Shown here in pieces: positions 17,868-27,482 of a stretch of DNA of 64,000 nucleotides. A program made the translations under genes and the position numbers. The first letter of the stretch is position 1, and every line of letters starts with the position of its first letter. Location of the stretch: NCBI GenBank assembly GCA_938021675.1, contig CALIFY010000005.1, positions 62,001 through 126,000 on the forward strand. The letters run 5' to 3'. Source of the stretch: an uncultured Acidimicrobiales bacterium (lineage in GTDB: Bacteria > Actinomycetota > Acidimicrobiia > Acidimicrobiales > SZUA-35). Below the pieces are notes generated by a model. The model was not told where the DNA came from. It worked only from the letters and a program-made list of their open reading frames with translations, and searched no databases.

Positions 17868-18710
17868 TTACGTCTCAACCGCAGTGGATGTGGTGTGTCG
17901 GTGGCGTAATCGCCGAACCGTGGGATCGGGAACCGGAACCGCCTGGAGTAGCGCCTGGGTGTACCGGTGCTTCGGAGATCCACAGATCGTTTCGCTGTTG
18001 CCGTGCTCGACGATCTCCCCCAGCTTCATCACCGCGACCTCATCACAGAGATGCCGAACCACGGCCAGATCGTGGGCGATAAACAGATAGGACACGCCCG
18101 TATCGTCTCGAAGATCGGCGAGCAGATTGATCACCTGCGCCTGCGTTGCAACGTCCAGTGCGCTGACCGCCTCGTCGAGCACGATCAAGCTCGGATGGGG
18201 GGCCAAGGCGCGGGCAATCGAGACACGCTGGGCCATGCCGCCCGACAACGACGCCGGACGGCGATCCAGGATTCTGCTCGGCAGTTGCACCTGATCGAGC
18301 AGTTCCTCCGAGCGTTGCCGCATCTCGACCCGATCTTTCATGCCGTTGAGGCGGCGGAGCGGCTCAGCGATGATCTCGCCCACGGACATGGCCGGATTGA
18401 GTGAGGCGATCGGGTTCTGGAACACCGCCTGGACCGTTGCGCGAAAGTCGCGGGCCTTCAACGTCGAGAGTTCTTTCCCCGAGATCGATATCGAGCCATG
18501 AGTCGGTTTCTGCTGGCCGAGCACACACCGTCCAAGCGTCGTCTTTCCCGAACCCGATTCGCCGACAAGCCCGAACGCCTGACCCTTGCCGATCTCGATC
18601 GTGGCCGCAGAGACGGCCCGAACCACCGGACGGCGTCGAGCAAAATGCCCTCGGTGAAACTCGACCGTCACGTCGTCTACGAAGAGCAGCGCCTCGCTGG
18701 CGGTGGTCAA
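17868..18710 (-). CDS. oligopeptide/dipeptide-type ABC transporter ATPase (DppF-like)
   Basis: Cytoplasmic ATPase that energises solute uptake. It contains Walker [29 protein letters not shown] (Q-loop), signature LSGGMAQR, Walker B LIVLDEAVSALD and H-loop AHDLAVV, and the C-terminal GSPKHRYTQALLQAVP common to OppF/DppF. It is the second ATPase of the system; the first is fused to a permease in the preceding gene. I prefer the TTG at 18710, which overlaps the upstream stop as TTGA and gives about 280 residues; an ATG at 18761 would add 17 residues that lack family character. Confidence 0.9.
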   Translation of the reverse strand: MTTASEALLFVDDVTVEFHRGHFARRRPVVRAVSAATIEIGKGQAFGLVGESGSGKTTLGRCVLGQQKPTHGSISISGKELSTLKARDFRATVQAVFQNPIASLNPAMSVGEIIAEPLRRLNGMKDRVEMRQRSEELLDQVQLPSRILDRRPASLSGGMAQRVSIARALAPHPSLIVLDEAVSALDVATQAQVINLLADLRDDTGVSYLFIAHDLAVVRHLCDEVAVMKLGEIVEHGNSETICGSPKHRYTQALLQAVPVPDPTVRRLRHRHTTSTAVET

Positions 18711-20656
18711 GACGAGCTCACGGTAGGACTCCCATCGGGACTCCCGTTGGGGTTGATACAACGCACTATCCGACCAGCGCTTGGCAGCGAGAGCAGCGGC
18801 GGCGGTGCTTCACTGCACCGGGCGACCGACACCGAACAGCGGTCGACGAATCGACACCCGGGAGAGTTGTCGCTGGGACTCGCCACCCGGCCAGGGATCG
18901 TGACGAGCTTCTTCTGAGCCTTGTCGACCAGCGGGACGCTTCCGAGCAGCGCTCGGGTGTATGGGTGTCGCGGGTTGGCGAAGGTCTCAAACACTTCGCC
19001 TGTCTCGATCGCCTGGCCGGCGTACATCACGACGGCCCGATCGGCGATCTCTGCCACCACGCCGAGGTCGTGGGTGATGAATAGCATCGCCATCCCCGAC
19101 TCCTCGGACGCTTGCACCAACAACTCGAGTACTTGCTTTTGCGTGGTGACGTCGAGCGCGGTGGTCGGCTCGTCGGCGATCAGAAGATCGGGTTCGGCCG
19201 CCAGAGCGATCGAAATCATGACACGCTGGGCCATGCCGCCGGAAAACTGATGGGGGTAGTCGGCGAGGCGGTTTCGGGGGTTGGGGATCCCTACTCGGCT
19301 CAGTAGCTCGGCGGCGTGGTCGCGAGCCTGTGCCTTGTTCATTCCGAGGTGGCTACGAAGCGGTTCAGCCAGTTGGTATCCGATGGTGAGTGACGGGTTG
19401 AGCGACGACATCGGATCCTGAAAGATCATCGACAGATGAGCACCTCGAATCGATCGTAACTCGTCGTCGGTGCTCCCCACGAGTTCGTCGCCCTTGAACA
19501 GGATGCTCGAGCGACCGACAATGTTGACCTGTCGTGGCAACAACCCGGCGATTGCGGTGGCTGACAACGTCTTACCCGAGCCGCTCTCACCGACCAATGC
19601 CACCACGTCACCAGCCGACACGTCGAAAGAAAGATCTCGTACCGCGAGAGCAGGCCCGACCGCTGTCGGTACCTCGATGTCGAGATGCCGAACCTGGAGG
19701 AGCGCGTCGGATAGCGAGTAGACCGCCTCGAACGCCTCGCCTGAAACGCCCGTCGTGTCCGAATCGACTGAAGCCGCCGGACGCACAGGGGCAAACTCAG
19801 CCGGCGGAACGACGGGGGGCGACGACGCAGGATCCTCGGCCAGAACATCCCGCAGCCGGTCGCCGAGCGTGTTGAACGCTAGGACCGTCAGGGTTATGGC
19901 CAGCCCCGGCGGCCAAGGCAGCCACCCACTCTGGGATTGGTTGAGACGAGCTTCTCGCAACATGGTGCCCCACGTGGCATTCGGTGGTTGTACACCAAGC
20001 CCGAGAAAGCTGAGGCCAGCCTCGATAAGGAGGACAGCGGCAAACGAGATACTGACCTGGATAATCAACGGCCCGGCGATGTTGGGCAGGAGATAGCTGC
20101 GAAGTACGCGGATAGTCGGCGCTCCACTAAGGCGAGCCGCCTCGATGAACGGCTCTTCGCGGGTCGACAACACCGAGCCTCTTGTCAGGCGAATAAACCG
20201 TAGGGAGAACAAGAAGCCAACGGCGAACATCGCATTCGTAATGCCTGGGCCAAGCACGGCCACGATGGCGAACGCCAGGATCAAACCGGGAAGCGAGAAG
20301 ATCGCGTCGACGATGCGCATGGCGATCCGGTCCCACCAGCCGCCGAGGTACCCGACGGCAAGGCCGATCGGGACGCCGAGAGCCAACCCGATACCGACCG
20401 CCTGAACGCCGGCCAGCAACGCAACGCTCGTCGCGTCGATAAGACGGGAGAGCGTGTCACGGCCGAGTTCGTCGGTTCCAAACGGATGACGGAAACTCGG
20501 CCCCTCGAACAGGGCAAGGAAATCGGCCTCGTTCGGATCGTACGGGGTTATCCAATCGCCGAACACGGCGGCGAACACCAGGAGCGTCAGCCATGACGCA
20601 GGAATCAGTCCGGATGGGTGCCTCACCAGACGACGAATGACCGAACGTCGGGTCAT
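18707..20656 (-). CDS. fused DppC permease and DppD ATPase
   Basis: Protein of 649 residues that joins two usually separate subunits of a peptide/opine/nickel-type importer. Residues 1-290 are a DppC-type permease ([15 protein letters not shown], five or six hydrophobic spans, EAARLSGA coupling loop). A Pro/Ala/Glu-rich linker of about 50 residues follows, and residues 345-649 are a DppD-type ATPase ([49 protein letters not shown]). The C-terminal CRFVDRC...RC motif is the OppD/DppD cysteine cluster. The start ATG 20656 overlaps the DppB stop (ATGA). An in-frame extension upstream only runs through DppB out of frame. The same operon has a separate DppF. Confidence 0.92.
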   Translation of the reverse strand: MTRRSVIRRLVRHPSGLIPASWLTLLVFAAVFGDWITPYDPNEADFLALFEGPSFRHPFGTDELGRDTLSRLIDATSVALLAGVQAVGIGLALGVPIGLAVGYLGGWWDRIAMRIVDAIFSLPGLILAFAIVAVLGPGITNAMFAVGFLFSLRFIRLTRGSVLSTREEPFIEAARLSGAPTIRVLRSYLLPNIAGPLIIQVSISFAAVLLIEAGLSFLGLGVQPPNATWGTMLREARLNQSQSGWLPWPPGLAITLTVLAFNTLGDRLRDVLAEDPASSPPVVPPAEFAPVRPAASVDSDTTGVSGEAFEAVYSLSDALLQVRHLDIEVPTAVGPALAVRDLSFDVSAGDVVALVGESGSGKTLSATAIAGLLPRQVNIVGRSSILFKGDELVGSTDDELRSIRGAHLSMIFQDPMSSLNPSLTIGYQLAEPLRSHLGMNKAQARDHAAELLSRVGIPNPRNRLADYPHQFSGGMAQRVMISIALAAEPDLLIADEPTTALDVTTQKQVLELLVQASEESGMAMLFITHDLGVVAEIADRAVVMYAGQAIETGEVFETFANPRHPYTRALLGSVPLVDKAQKKLVTIPGRVASPSDNSPGCRFVDRCSVSVARCSEAPPPLLSLPSAGRIVRCINPNGSPDGSPTVSSS

Positions 20657-21597
20657 TGCACACGTACCCTCGGGTCGAATGCGGCGTAGGACAAGTCGAT
20701 CACGATGTTCACCACGATGACGACGACCGCGGTAAACATGACGACACCCTGGATCACTGGAATATCTTGCTCGATCACGGCCCGAATCAGTTGGCCTCCG
20801 ATCCCAGGGATACCGAAGACTTGTTCGACAACGACGGCACCACCCAACATCACCGAGACCTGGAAACCCAAAACCGTTGCGACCGGAGTGAACGCATTCT
20901 TCAGTGCGTGGACCACCACAACTCGCCGGAACGACATTCCTTTGGATCTCGCGGTGCGGATGTAGGGGCGGTCGAGCACCTCCAGCAAACCCCCTCGCAT
21001 CTGGCGAGCGATAACGGCTGCTGATCCGATGCCCAGGGCGATCCCGGGGAGAATCAGGCTCTTTACCCATTCGACCGGGTCCTCGGCAAACGGTGTATAC
21101 CCAACCGCCGGAAGCCACTTGGTACGGACTCCTACCCAATAGGCCAGCAGAATGCCGATCCAGAAGTTGGGTACAGCCAGGCCGGTAGCGGTGACGAGCG
21201 ACAGCATCCGATCCATCCACCGTCCGTACCGAAGGGCAGCCCAGATGCCGGTCGGAATGCCGAGCAGTACTGCCACCGTCAGCCCTGCGATTGCAACCGA
21301 CAGAGTCACGGGAATCCGTTCAGTCAAGGTGTCGGTGACCGAACGCCCGGTTAGGGGCGAAGTTCCGAAGTCGCCGGACAGCGCGTTGCCGGCCCACGTG
21401 AAGTACTGCGTGACCAACGGCTTGTCGAGCCCGAGCGCACGGTCGAGTTCTGCGACCGCTTCGGGGTTCGCGCCATCTCCCAGGATCGTCTCCGATGCCG
21501 ATCCTGGCATGAGATGCACAAGGGCAAATGCCAGGATCGACACGAGGACAAGGAGAGGGAGGGCCGCCACCAAACGGTAGGCAACGGTCCTACCCAT
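20653..21597 (-). CDS. ABC transporter permease (DppB-like)
   Basis: Inner-membrane permease of 314 residues with the DppB/OppB layout. The N-terminal span is LVAALPLLVLVSILAFALVHLMPG, followed by the extracytoplasmic loop with LDKPLVTQYFTW, further spans, and the cytoplasmic coupling segment YIRTARSKGMSFRRVV; it ends FDPRVRVQ. It pairs with the fused permease-ATPase encoded downstream (4-bp overlap) and starts 1 nt inside the binding-protein stop (TGATG). Its specificity depends on the binding protein and is not evident from sequence. Confidence 0.93.
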   Translation of the reverse strand: MGRTVAYRLVAALPLLVLVSILAFALVHLMPGSASETILGDGANPEAVAELDRALGLDKPLVTQYFTWAGNALSGDFGTSPLTGRSVTDTLTERIPVTLSVAIAGLTVAVLLGIPTGIWAALRYGRWMDRMLSLVTATGLAVPNFWIGILLAYWVGVRTKWLPAVGYTPFAEDPVEWVKSLILPGIALGIGSAAVIARQMRGGLLEVLDRPYIRTARSKGMSFRRVVVVHALKNAFTPVATVLGFQVSVMLGGAVVVEQVFGIPGIGGQLIRAVIEQDIPVIQGVVMFTAVVVIVVNIVIDLSYAAFDPRVRVQ

Positions 21598-23240
21598 CAG
21601 TCAGCCAGCGTCAGTTCACGCAGGTTGACTCCGAGGACACGACGTTCGAGTCCTTCCAGACTGGGATAGCTTTCAGCGTCGTACGCAACGATCGAAGGAT
21701 TGGTATGGATCGGCACGATCCATGCACCCCCATAGGCCAGATCGAGCATCTCATGATAGCCCTCGGCGGACGCCGCTTCGTCGGTAGCTGCAGCTGCCGC
21801 ATCGCGGGCGTCATCAAGACCATCGATGGTGGCCCCTGAGGGGTTGGCCGGCGCCGTCGGGGCGAAGTACCGGCCGTACACCTGGTCGGGGTGGGCGTCG
21901 GGCGTCGGCGCCTGACCGACGAGCGACTCGAATGACTGGATGGCAGCGACGTCACCTCCCGGTGCGGTTTCGCTGATCTCCAAGGTGACTCCGATATCGG
22001 CGAAGAACTGTTGGAGCACCTGCGCTCCGACGCTAAACGGTCCCCACGCAGCGGTCGGGATCACCAAATCGGTGACGCCGGCCTCTTCTAGGAGCTCTTT
22101 GGATCGTTCTGGATCGTACTCGAAGCCCTCAAAGTCATCGACATAGAAGGGGGAATCGGAGGCAAACAGCTGATCGGCTGGAGCTCCCCTACCCTGGTTT
22201 ACCGCTTCGGTCCACACATCGCGATCGATGGCATGGGCTAAGGCTTGACGCACCCTCTCGTCACCAAGTTCTGGCAGCGTCTCACCGCCAACGTCGCTGA
22301 CGACGAACACCATCACGTTGGCCAGGGTCTCCGCAATGGCGAACCCGGCATCCTCGGCTGCCGCGACCTGTCCGGCACGCAACGTTACTGCATCGGCTTC
22401 GCCCGTCGTGAGGGCGTTTATCCGAGCGGAATCGTCGGGGAGCGTGATGTATTCGATACCTTCTAGGCCTTGCTGACTCGGATCCCAGAAGTCCGGATTC
22501 GGTGTGAGCACGACGCGGTCCTCGGTGTTGCTTTCAAGCATGTACGGTCCGGTACCGGCCGGTGTTCCCGCCGCCACGTCTTCGGGGGCCACGTTGGGGC
22601 TCAACATAAGGCCAGGCATGAGTCCAAGGTTGGTGAGGAGGTCGGGATCGGGCTGTGACAATGCGAAGGTTACTTCGGTTGGAGACTCAACGACGACCTC
22701 ATCGATAGTGCCGAGAACCAGAGCATTGATCCCAGGGTTGGACTGCACTTTCTCGACGTTGTATTTCACTGCCTCAGCATCGAACGGTGTGCCGTCGTGG
22801 AAGGTGACTCCCTCCCGGAGCGTGAACCGAGCTTCGGTTGCGGAAATCTCCCACTCCGTGGCCAAGCCCTCAACGATCGAGCCATCCGGCGCGGTGTTCA
22901 CCAGCCCGTCGTAGACAGCTTGATAGTAGGTCATGACGGCGTTGCGACCGTCGAGGTGAGGATCCCAGCCCGGAGGCGCTAGTTCGGCCGAAAAGCGAAA
23001 TACTCCATTCGGGCTTGCCTGTTCTTCTGTGCCTTCGTCGGTCCCTTCTTCGGTGCCATCGCTGTCGGCGTCTTCGGCACCTTCATCGCTGTCTGAGTCC
23101 GACTCTTCGACAGCCGTTGTTTCCTCTGTGTCGGTCGATGAGCTGTCTTCGGTTGCGTCATCGCCACCGCAGGCAGCAGCAACCATCACCAACCCAAAAA
23201 ACAATGCGATCAACTTACACACGCCGGTGGCCTGTCCCAT
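21597..23240 (-). CDS. lipoprotein solute-binding protein, family 5
   Basis: Extracytoplasmic binding protein of 547 residues. The signal peptide ends in a lipobox VAAAC (about residues 20-24), so it should be lipid-anchored. About 45 residues of Asp/Glu/Ser/Thr-rich linker follow, then the SBP_bac_5 domain (PHLDGRNAVMTYYQAVYDGLV, FTLREGVTFHDGTPFDAEAVKYNVEK, VRQALAHAIDRD). ATG 23240 is preceded by a strong GGGGGAGAGG ribosome site; upstream codons in frame look non-coding. First gene of the uptake operon. A motif 41 bp upstream (23281-23298) resembles one in front of the neighbouring catabolic operon, suggesting common control. Ligand unknown. Confidence 0.93.
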   Translation of the reverse strand: MGQATGVCKLIALFFGLVMVAAACGGDDATEDSSSTDTEETTAVEESDSDSDEGAEDADSDGTEEGTDEGTEEQASPNGVFRFSAELAPPGWDPHLDGRNAVMTYYQAVYDGLVNTAPDGSIVEGLATEWEISATEARFTLREGVTFHDGTPFDAEAVKYNVEKVQSNPGINALVLGTIDEVVVESPTEVTFALSQPDPDLLTNLGLMPGLMLSPNVAPEDVAAGTPAGTGPYMLESNTEDRVVLTPNPDFWDPSQQGLEGIEYITLPDDSARINALTTGEADAVTLRAGQVAAAEDAGFAIAETLANVMVFVVSDVGGETLPELGDERVRQALAHAIDRDVWTEAVNQGRGAPADQLFASDSPFYVDDFEGFEYDPERSKELLEEAGVTDLVIPTAAWGPFSVGAQVLQQFFADIGVTLEISETAPGGDVAAIQSFESLVGQAPTPDAHPDQVYGRYFAPTAPANPSGATIDGLDDARDAAAAATDEAASAEGYHEMLDLAYGGAWIVPIHTNPSIVAYDAESYPSLEGLERRVLGVNLRELTLAD

Positions 23241-23280
23241 GCGCCTCTCCCCCTGTTGGTGTCCACTCCGTAGCACACAC

Positions 23281-23298
23281 TGTCTCATCTAATGGTAC
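23281..23298. promoter_or_regulatory. putative regulator site upstream of binding-protein operon
   Basis: TGTCTCATCTAATGGTAC matches 14 of 18 bases of TGTCTCGCTTAACGGTAC in the divergent promoter at 27505-27522, and all four differences are transitions. It lies 41 bp upstream of the binding-protein ATG. The IclR regulator at 28337 is the nearest candidate to bind both. The match is seen directly; the regulator assignment is inference. Confidence 0.45.
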
Positions 23299-23476
23299 GA
23301 CACCTGCGGTAGATCGGCAAGTGACATTTCCATTCCCCATACCAACAACAACAACGACCGCCATAATCGATCGACTGCAAACAACCTACGACACGGCCAC
23401 CAAAATCCAAGGAGACATCGACGGCACCAACAGGTGTTCGGTGGCAACACTTGCGCGCCGCCGAACCGAGACCCGA

Positions 23477-23743
23477 TCAACCCCAGCTGAGAACGTGCCG
23501 CAGGGGTTTGTTTGGAGCGATAATGATGGCGCCTTCTTCGGGACAATCCATCTCGCACAACCGGCAAAGCATGCAATCTTCCCAATACGTGGCTTCAAGC
23601 CATTTCGTCTCCGGACTGATCCGCAGGACATCAACCGGGCACGACTTAATGCAGATTCCACAATTCGTGCATTCGTCGTAATCGATCTCAACAACGCTGT
23701 GAGGCGGCTTGACAGCGTCAACCGGCGGTGGTCTGCGAGGCAT
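23477..23743 (-). CDS. 2[4Fe-4S] ferredoxin-type protein
   Basis: Small iron-sulfur protein of 88 residues with two complete cluster motifs: CTNCGICIKSCP and CMLCRLCEMDCP. ATG 23743 has an excellent AAGGAGG ribosome site; a longer reading frame exists but begins inside the flavoprotein gene. It overlaps the flavoprotein stop by 26 bp, so the two are almost certainly partners, with the ferredoxin passing electrons to or from FAD as AprB does for AprA. The paired layout is known from APS reductase and related oxidoreductases; the actual reaction is not evident. Confidence 0.9.
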   Translation of the reverse strand: MPRRPPPVDAVKPPHSVVEIDYDECTNCGICIKSCPVDVLRISPETKWLEATYWEDCMLCRLCEMDCPEEGAIIIAPNKPLRHVLSWG

Positions 23744-25445
23744 TCCCGTCCTCCTTCTGTTCGAGTCCAAGGTGTTCGGCTTCGCCCGGAATTCGCCATT
23801 CATAACGATCTGTGTACGGTATCGACGGATCGGGGCGCCACTCGTGGGGGACCGATTCTGTCTCTAACGCCATCTGGCCGCCCTTCTCCTGGATTAACAC
23901 CCAGGCCAGCCATTCGTCATCGCGGTATGGATAGTCCTCGCGATAGTGACAACCACGGCTCTCGGTTCGATGCATACCGGCCCGCAGGCGCATTTCGGCG
24001 TTGAGTACCATGTTGTTCAGCTCATGCACGAGTTGCAGCTCGTGCGGATCGTTGGCGAAGGCCTTTGGCAGCAGATGGTCCCGCAAGAACTCGACCATCG
24101 TGAGCGTCGCAGCCAAACGATCGTGATGCTTCACCATCAGCACGTAATACGGCATCATGTAGTTCTGGAGCACGGAAATGAGCCAACGGGCTGAGAAGCC
24201 ACCGGTACGCAACGACGGCGCCAGTATTTCTTCACGCAGACGCCCCAGATCGCTCTCCGGTAACTCCACGTCGCTCACGGTCGCCGCGTACTCGGCGGCG
24301 GCCGTTCCCGCTCGGGCCCCAGTCACGGCGCAGTTTGCCGACGACAACCCCATCGCTGCGTAGACGGCTCCGCTAGCCATCGTGCCCAACGCGTCACCGG
24401 CGGCGTAGAGCCCGGGCACTCCAGACCATCCCTGCATATCTCGGGCCCACACCCCTTCGGCTTTGTGAATCGACATGCCGGCCGCACCGCCACCGAGACG
24501 TTCCCTCGGCTTCATTCCCTGGCGATCGGGCTCAAACATCACCGGTGCGTTTCCGGCGTGAGCCTCGAACTCCAACTCAAGAAACAGCGTTCCCCGTTGA
24601 GGCACGACGTCGCCGTTGGCGTTGACCAAACGACCCTGAGGTGGTCCGAGCTCGTCGAGCGAACGACCACCGAACTTGAATCTCCAGTCGAAATTGGCGG
24701 GGTGCTCAGCATCTGTGGTGTGGGGATCCATGAACTCTTTTCCGGTGATCGACGCCCCGGCCCGATAGGCCATGGCATCACCATCGCCGGTGAGCATATG
24801 GATCGGCCAGTGTGGGCCCTTCATCCCGCTGGCACCTGTGGCGAGCACCACAGACTTGCACTTGAAGACTGTCAGCTTGTAACTCTTGACTCCAAAGCCG
24901 ACCGCTCCGACGATCCGGCCGTCGGCCATGATCAAGTCGTAGATCATCCGCCGATAGACGATTTGAATCCCCCGCTGCTTGGCTTGCTCGCGCAGCGTGT
25001 TTGGAATCGAGCCCGGCTCCATGAATAGCGATTTCGTAGTACCAAGCTGGTTTTCGCGGCGGTAGAGAGTCCCGTCCTCTTCCGTGGCAAATTCGACGCC
25101 CCAATCGAGCAGCTCGGTGTAGCGATCGTGAGAATCAACCAAACCCGCTTCGGTCCAATCGCGATGGTTGAGGTACTCCCCCGTCCTGGCGATCATGTCG
25201 AGCCAGGTGTCGAGATCATCTCCCCACTCAGGATTGAATACCAAGAAGCTGTCGACGTAGGGCGACTGACCTGACCGGCTCATGAAGCCCTTGTCGACGA
25301 TGACCGCGTTGGCCCCCGCATCGTGGGCCTTGATCGCGGCAAAGCCACCAGCGATTCCCCCACCGATGACGAGCACGTCACACTCGATCACTCGGTCCTG
25401 GCTTTGTATCACTTGCGCCCCCATTCGGATGATTCCGACCGGCAC
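23718..25445 (-). CDS. FAD-dependent oxidoreductase, fumarate reductase/APS reductase flavoprotein family
   Basis: Flavoprotein of about 575 residues. The N-terminal dinucleotide motif is CDVLVIGGGIAGGFAAIKA, with VVLATGASG in the middle and GLYAAGDALGTMASGAVYAAMGLSSANC near residue 350, the FAD-closing motif of the succinate dehydrogenase/fumarate reductase/AprA family. It would oxidise or reduce a small organic acid or similar substrate, exchanging electrons with the ferredoxin encoded just after it. The start is GTG 25445, 1 bp beyond the SDR stop; ATG 25424 is an alternative. AprA-like in architecture, but shorter than typical APS reductase, so I do not assign that activity. Confidence 0.85.
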   Translation of the reverse strand: MPVGIIRMGAQVIQSQDRVIECDVLVIGGGIAGGFAAIKAHDAGANAVIVDKGFMSRSGQSPYVDSFLVFNPEWGDDLDTWLDMIARTGEYLNHRDWTEAGLVDSHDRYTELLDWGVEFATEEDGTLYRRENQLGTTKSLFMEPGSIPNTLREQAKQRGIQIVYRRMIYDLIMADGRIVGAVGFGVKSYKLTVFKCKSVVLATGASGMKGPHWPIHMLTGDGDAMAYRAGASITGKEFMDPHTTDAEHPANFDWRFKFGGRSLDELGPPQGRLVNANGDVVPQRGTLFLELEFEAHAGNAPVMFEPDRQGMKPRERLGGGAAGMSIHKAEGVWARDMQGWSGVPGLYAAGDALGTMASGAVYAAMGLSSANCAVTGARAGTAAAEYAATVSDVELPESDLGRLREEILAPSLRTGGFSARWLISVLQNYMMPYYVLMVKHHDRLAATLTMVEFLRDHLLPKAFANDPHELQLVHELNNMVLNAEMRLRAGMHRTESRGCHYREDYPYRDDEWLAWVLIQEKGGQMALETESVPHEWRPDPSIPYTDRYEWRIPGEAEHLGLEQKEDGNASQTTAG

Positions 25446-25446
25446 G

Positions 25447-26241
25447 TCACCCGGCGGTGTAACCGCCGTCGAGATGGATGATGGCGCCGGTCATGAAGTC
25501 AGATCCACTGGAAGCCAAGAGCTGTACGACGCCGTGGAAGTCCTCGGGTTCGCCAAGCCTTCCGGCGGGAATTCGATTCAAAATAGCGGACCGAACGGCA
25601 GGACCATGACCCTCATCACTGTACATCCATGCGGTCAGGTCAGAGCGGAACACCGTGGGTGCTATGGCGTTGACCTGAATACCGTCCGCTCCCCATTCGC
25701 AGGCCAACGACTTGGTTATGAGGTCGATGGCGGCCTTCGACGGGCAGTAGGCACTGTAGTTTGCGAGTCCGAGCGTCGCCCGGGCTGATGACATTAGGAT
25801 CACTTTTCCGCCGCGGCCCTGTTCGAGCATCTGACGCCCGACCGCCCGACAGAGCAGCCAGGTCTGCCGAACATTGACGTCCATCACGGCATCCCAATCC
25901 GCCACATCCTGCTCGACGATCGGCGCCACGAGGTTTGTTCCGGAACCCGAGACCAGGATGTCCAGGCCGCCCCCGAACTCGACCGCGGCCGACACGATGC
26001 TGTCGACGTCATCTTCGGCGGACGGGCGCAGGTTGACCTGATGAACATTGCCACCATTGTTACCAATCGCCTTGCCGACCTCGGCCAGCTTCTCACCATT
26101 TCCGCCGACCAACGTTACGTTGGCGCCCGCTCCCGCGAGCGCCCGAGCCGCTTCGGCTCCGAAGGCGCCCGTTGCGCCGGTGACAACGGCGGACTTGCCG
26201 GTCAGATCGAATACCTGTCCGGGGGTAGGAAGACCGGTCAT
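25447..26241 (-). CDS. short-chain dehydrogenase/reductase
   Basis: NAD(P)-dependent SDR of 264 residues. It has TGATGAFG (cofactor loop), then SGSGTN in place of the common NNAG, MSSARA with catalytic Ser, and YCPSKAA with Tyr-x3-Lys, ending GAIIHLDGGYTAG. ATG 26241 overlaps the cupin stop (ATGA). Third gene of the cyclase operon; it likely interconverts a hydroxyl and keto group of the same substrate the cyclase-family hydrolase and flavoprotein act on. Substrate not evident. Confidence 0.9.
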   Translation of the reverse strand: MTGLPTPGQVFDLTGKSAVVTGATGAFGAEAARALAGAGANVTLVGGNGEKLAEVGKAIGNNGGNVHQVNLRPSAEDDVDSIVSAAVEFGGGLDILVSGSGTNLVAPIVEQDVADWDAVMDVNVRQTWLLCRAVGRQMLEQGRGGKVILMSSARATLGLANYSAYCPSKAAIDLITKSLACEWGADGIQVNAIAPTVFRSDLTAWMYSDEGHGPAVRSAILNRIPAGRLGEPEDFHGVVQLLASSGSDFMTGAIIHLDGGYTAG

Positions 26242-26606
26242 CGCTCGACCCCTTCCGGATATGGCATAACTACCACCATCGATGCCACATGGTTGCTGCG
26301 GTTCTCGACCGATCTCGCTTCGTTGGCCGGGATATGGCATGAGTCGTGACAGCCGAGTGTCACCTCGTCATCGTCGGTGATCACGGTGAGCTCACCGGCG
26401 GTGACGACGTACACCTTTTCCAGAGGCGTTGCCTCGTGGGTGCAGCCGCCGCCAGGAAGGAAGTGCGACATTCCTACCCAGAAGTTCTCGCTGGCTGATG
26501 CATCGAACCCTTGTAGTCGGAACGAGGCACACCCTGTGTGGTTCGGGGCCTCGTAGCCGTCGACGTCGGCGAATCGGTTTACCTTCACTGTGCCCTCACT
26601 CCTCAT
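26238..26606 (-). CDS. small cupin-domain protein
   Basis: Single-domain cupin of 122 residues. SHFLPGGGCTHEATPLEKVYVVTAGELTV carries the first cupin motif (G-x5-H-x-H-like, here with one His and Glu), and CHDSCHIPANEARSVENRSNHVASMVVV carries the second. It could be a metal-dependent isomerase, a dioxygenase or a ligand-binding protein. ATG 26606 overlaps the cyclase stop (ATGA); a longer frame upstream belongs to the cyclase gene out of frame. Function not assignable beyond the fold. Confidence 0.82.
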   Translation of the reverse strand: MRSEGTVKVNRFADVDGYEAPNHTGCASFRLQGFDASASENFWVGMSHFLPGGGCTHEATPLEKVYVVTAGELTVITDDDEVTLGCHDSCHIPANEARSVENRSNHVASMVVVMPYPEGVER

Positions 26607-27460
26607 TCCTGAGCCGTGCCCGGTTCGACCCGAAAGTCGCCGGTCGGGTCGAGCATGGCGACGAGCCGGATAATGCAGCCGTCGCCTTTGACCCACCGCC
26701 AGGGGAAGGCGGCGAAGGTGACGCGTTTGCCGGTAACCGCATCGATATCGCCCCCGACGTTTTCGAAACCGATGATCCCGTTGCTGAGCAGGTGCCGGTG
26801 GCATGGCTCCCATAGGGGGAAGTCCTCGAGAACGTCGCGCCCGGTCTCCTGCTTGTACTCCTCACATGCCCACGGAAGCAGGCCATCGGGCGCTCCCGGG
26901 CCGTGGGGGGCGATCGCTGTTGCGAGTGGGTGGTCGAGGGCCTGGGTGTCGGTGCCGACGGCCTTAACCCCTCGTTCGACGAACCATTCCCCGGCTTCTT
27001 CGTAAAAACCCGGTGAGTAGGCGTAGTAGGCGGAGTTGTCGCCATACGTGTGGTGCCATCCGGTGTTGACGATGACGATGTCGCCGGGGCGAATCTCAGG
27101 ATCTGCAGCGTCGAGGTCTTCGGCGGTGATTTTCTCCCATTTGCCTTTCGGCATGTCGACCACCACGCCAGTGCCAAAGAAGCAGTGCAACGGCACCTCG
27201 TCGAGAAACGGTGTGTTCTCAACGACGTGGGCCGGGACATCGACATGCGTCGTCGAGTGCATCACCGTTGTGATCTTTTGGGTGAGCACCCGTGATTTCG
27301 CCATGTAGTGCACCCGCTCGATAACCGGGTCTTCGAAGTAGGGCCAATTGGCAACGCCGTGACCCCACGGGATGCTGAGGTCATAGAACTCAAGCCCAGT
27401 CTCATTGCTGGGAAACGTGAATTCGTCGTAGCTGGTCGAGATCCTGTCACCAATAGCCAC
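26603..27460 (-). CDS. cyclase-family metal hydrolase (kynurenine formamidase-like)
   Basis: Protein of 285 residues. It contains HSTTHVDVPAHV (the HxGTHxDxPxH metal site with Thr for Gly), DIVIVNTGWH and GVKAVGTDTQALDHP, the pattern of the cyclase/arylformamidase (KynB-like) family, which hydrolyses amides or lactones. GTG 27460 is chosen because GGAG stands seven bases upstream (rest of leader AGAAGGAGTCCTCTC); the frame before it is intergenic. First gene of a five-gene operon with cupin, SDR, flavoprotein and ferredoxin. The 78-bp gap to the divergent SDR gene holds two inverted repeats. Substrate unknown. Confidence 0.88.
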   Translation of the reverse strand: MAIGDRISTSYDEFTFPSNETGLEFYDLSIPWGHGVANWPYFEDPVIERVHYMAKSRVLTQKITTVMHSTTHVDVPAHVVENTPFLDEVPLHCFFGTGVVVDMPKGKWEKITAEDLDAADPEIRPGDIVIVNTGWHHTYGDNSAYYAYSPGFYEEAGEWFVERGVKAVGTDTQALDHPLATAIAPHGPGAPDGLLPWACEEYKQETGRDVLEDFPLWEPCHRHLLSNGIIGFENVGGDIDAVTGKRVTFAAFPWRWVKGDGCIIRLVAMLDPTGDFRVEPGTAQE

Positions 27461-27482
27461 GAGAGGACTCCTTCTGGTAATC

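Noticed and set aside
18707-21220. Extended reading frame placing about 188 extra residues before the DppC-DppD fusion
   Set aside because: The extension overlaps the DppB gene out of frame and lacks membrane-protein character; ATG 20656 with an ATGA overlap is the real start.
23718-25445. Flavoprotein considered as a true adenylylsulfate reductase (AprA), which would fit the nearby sulfatase
   Set aside because: It is shorter than usual AprA, and no ATP sulfurylase or other dissimilatory sulfur gene is present; only the broader family can be supported.
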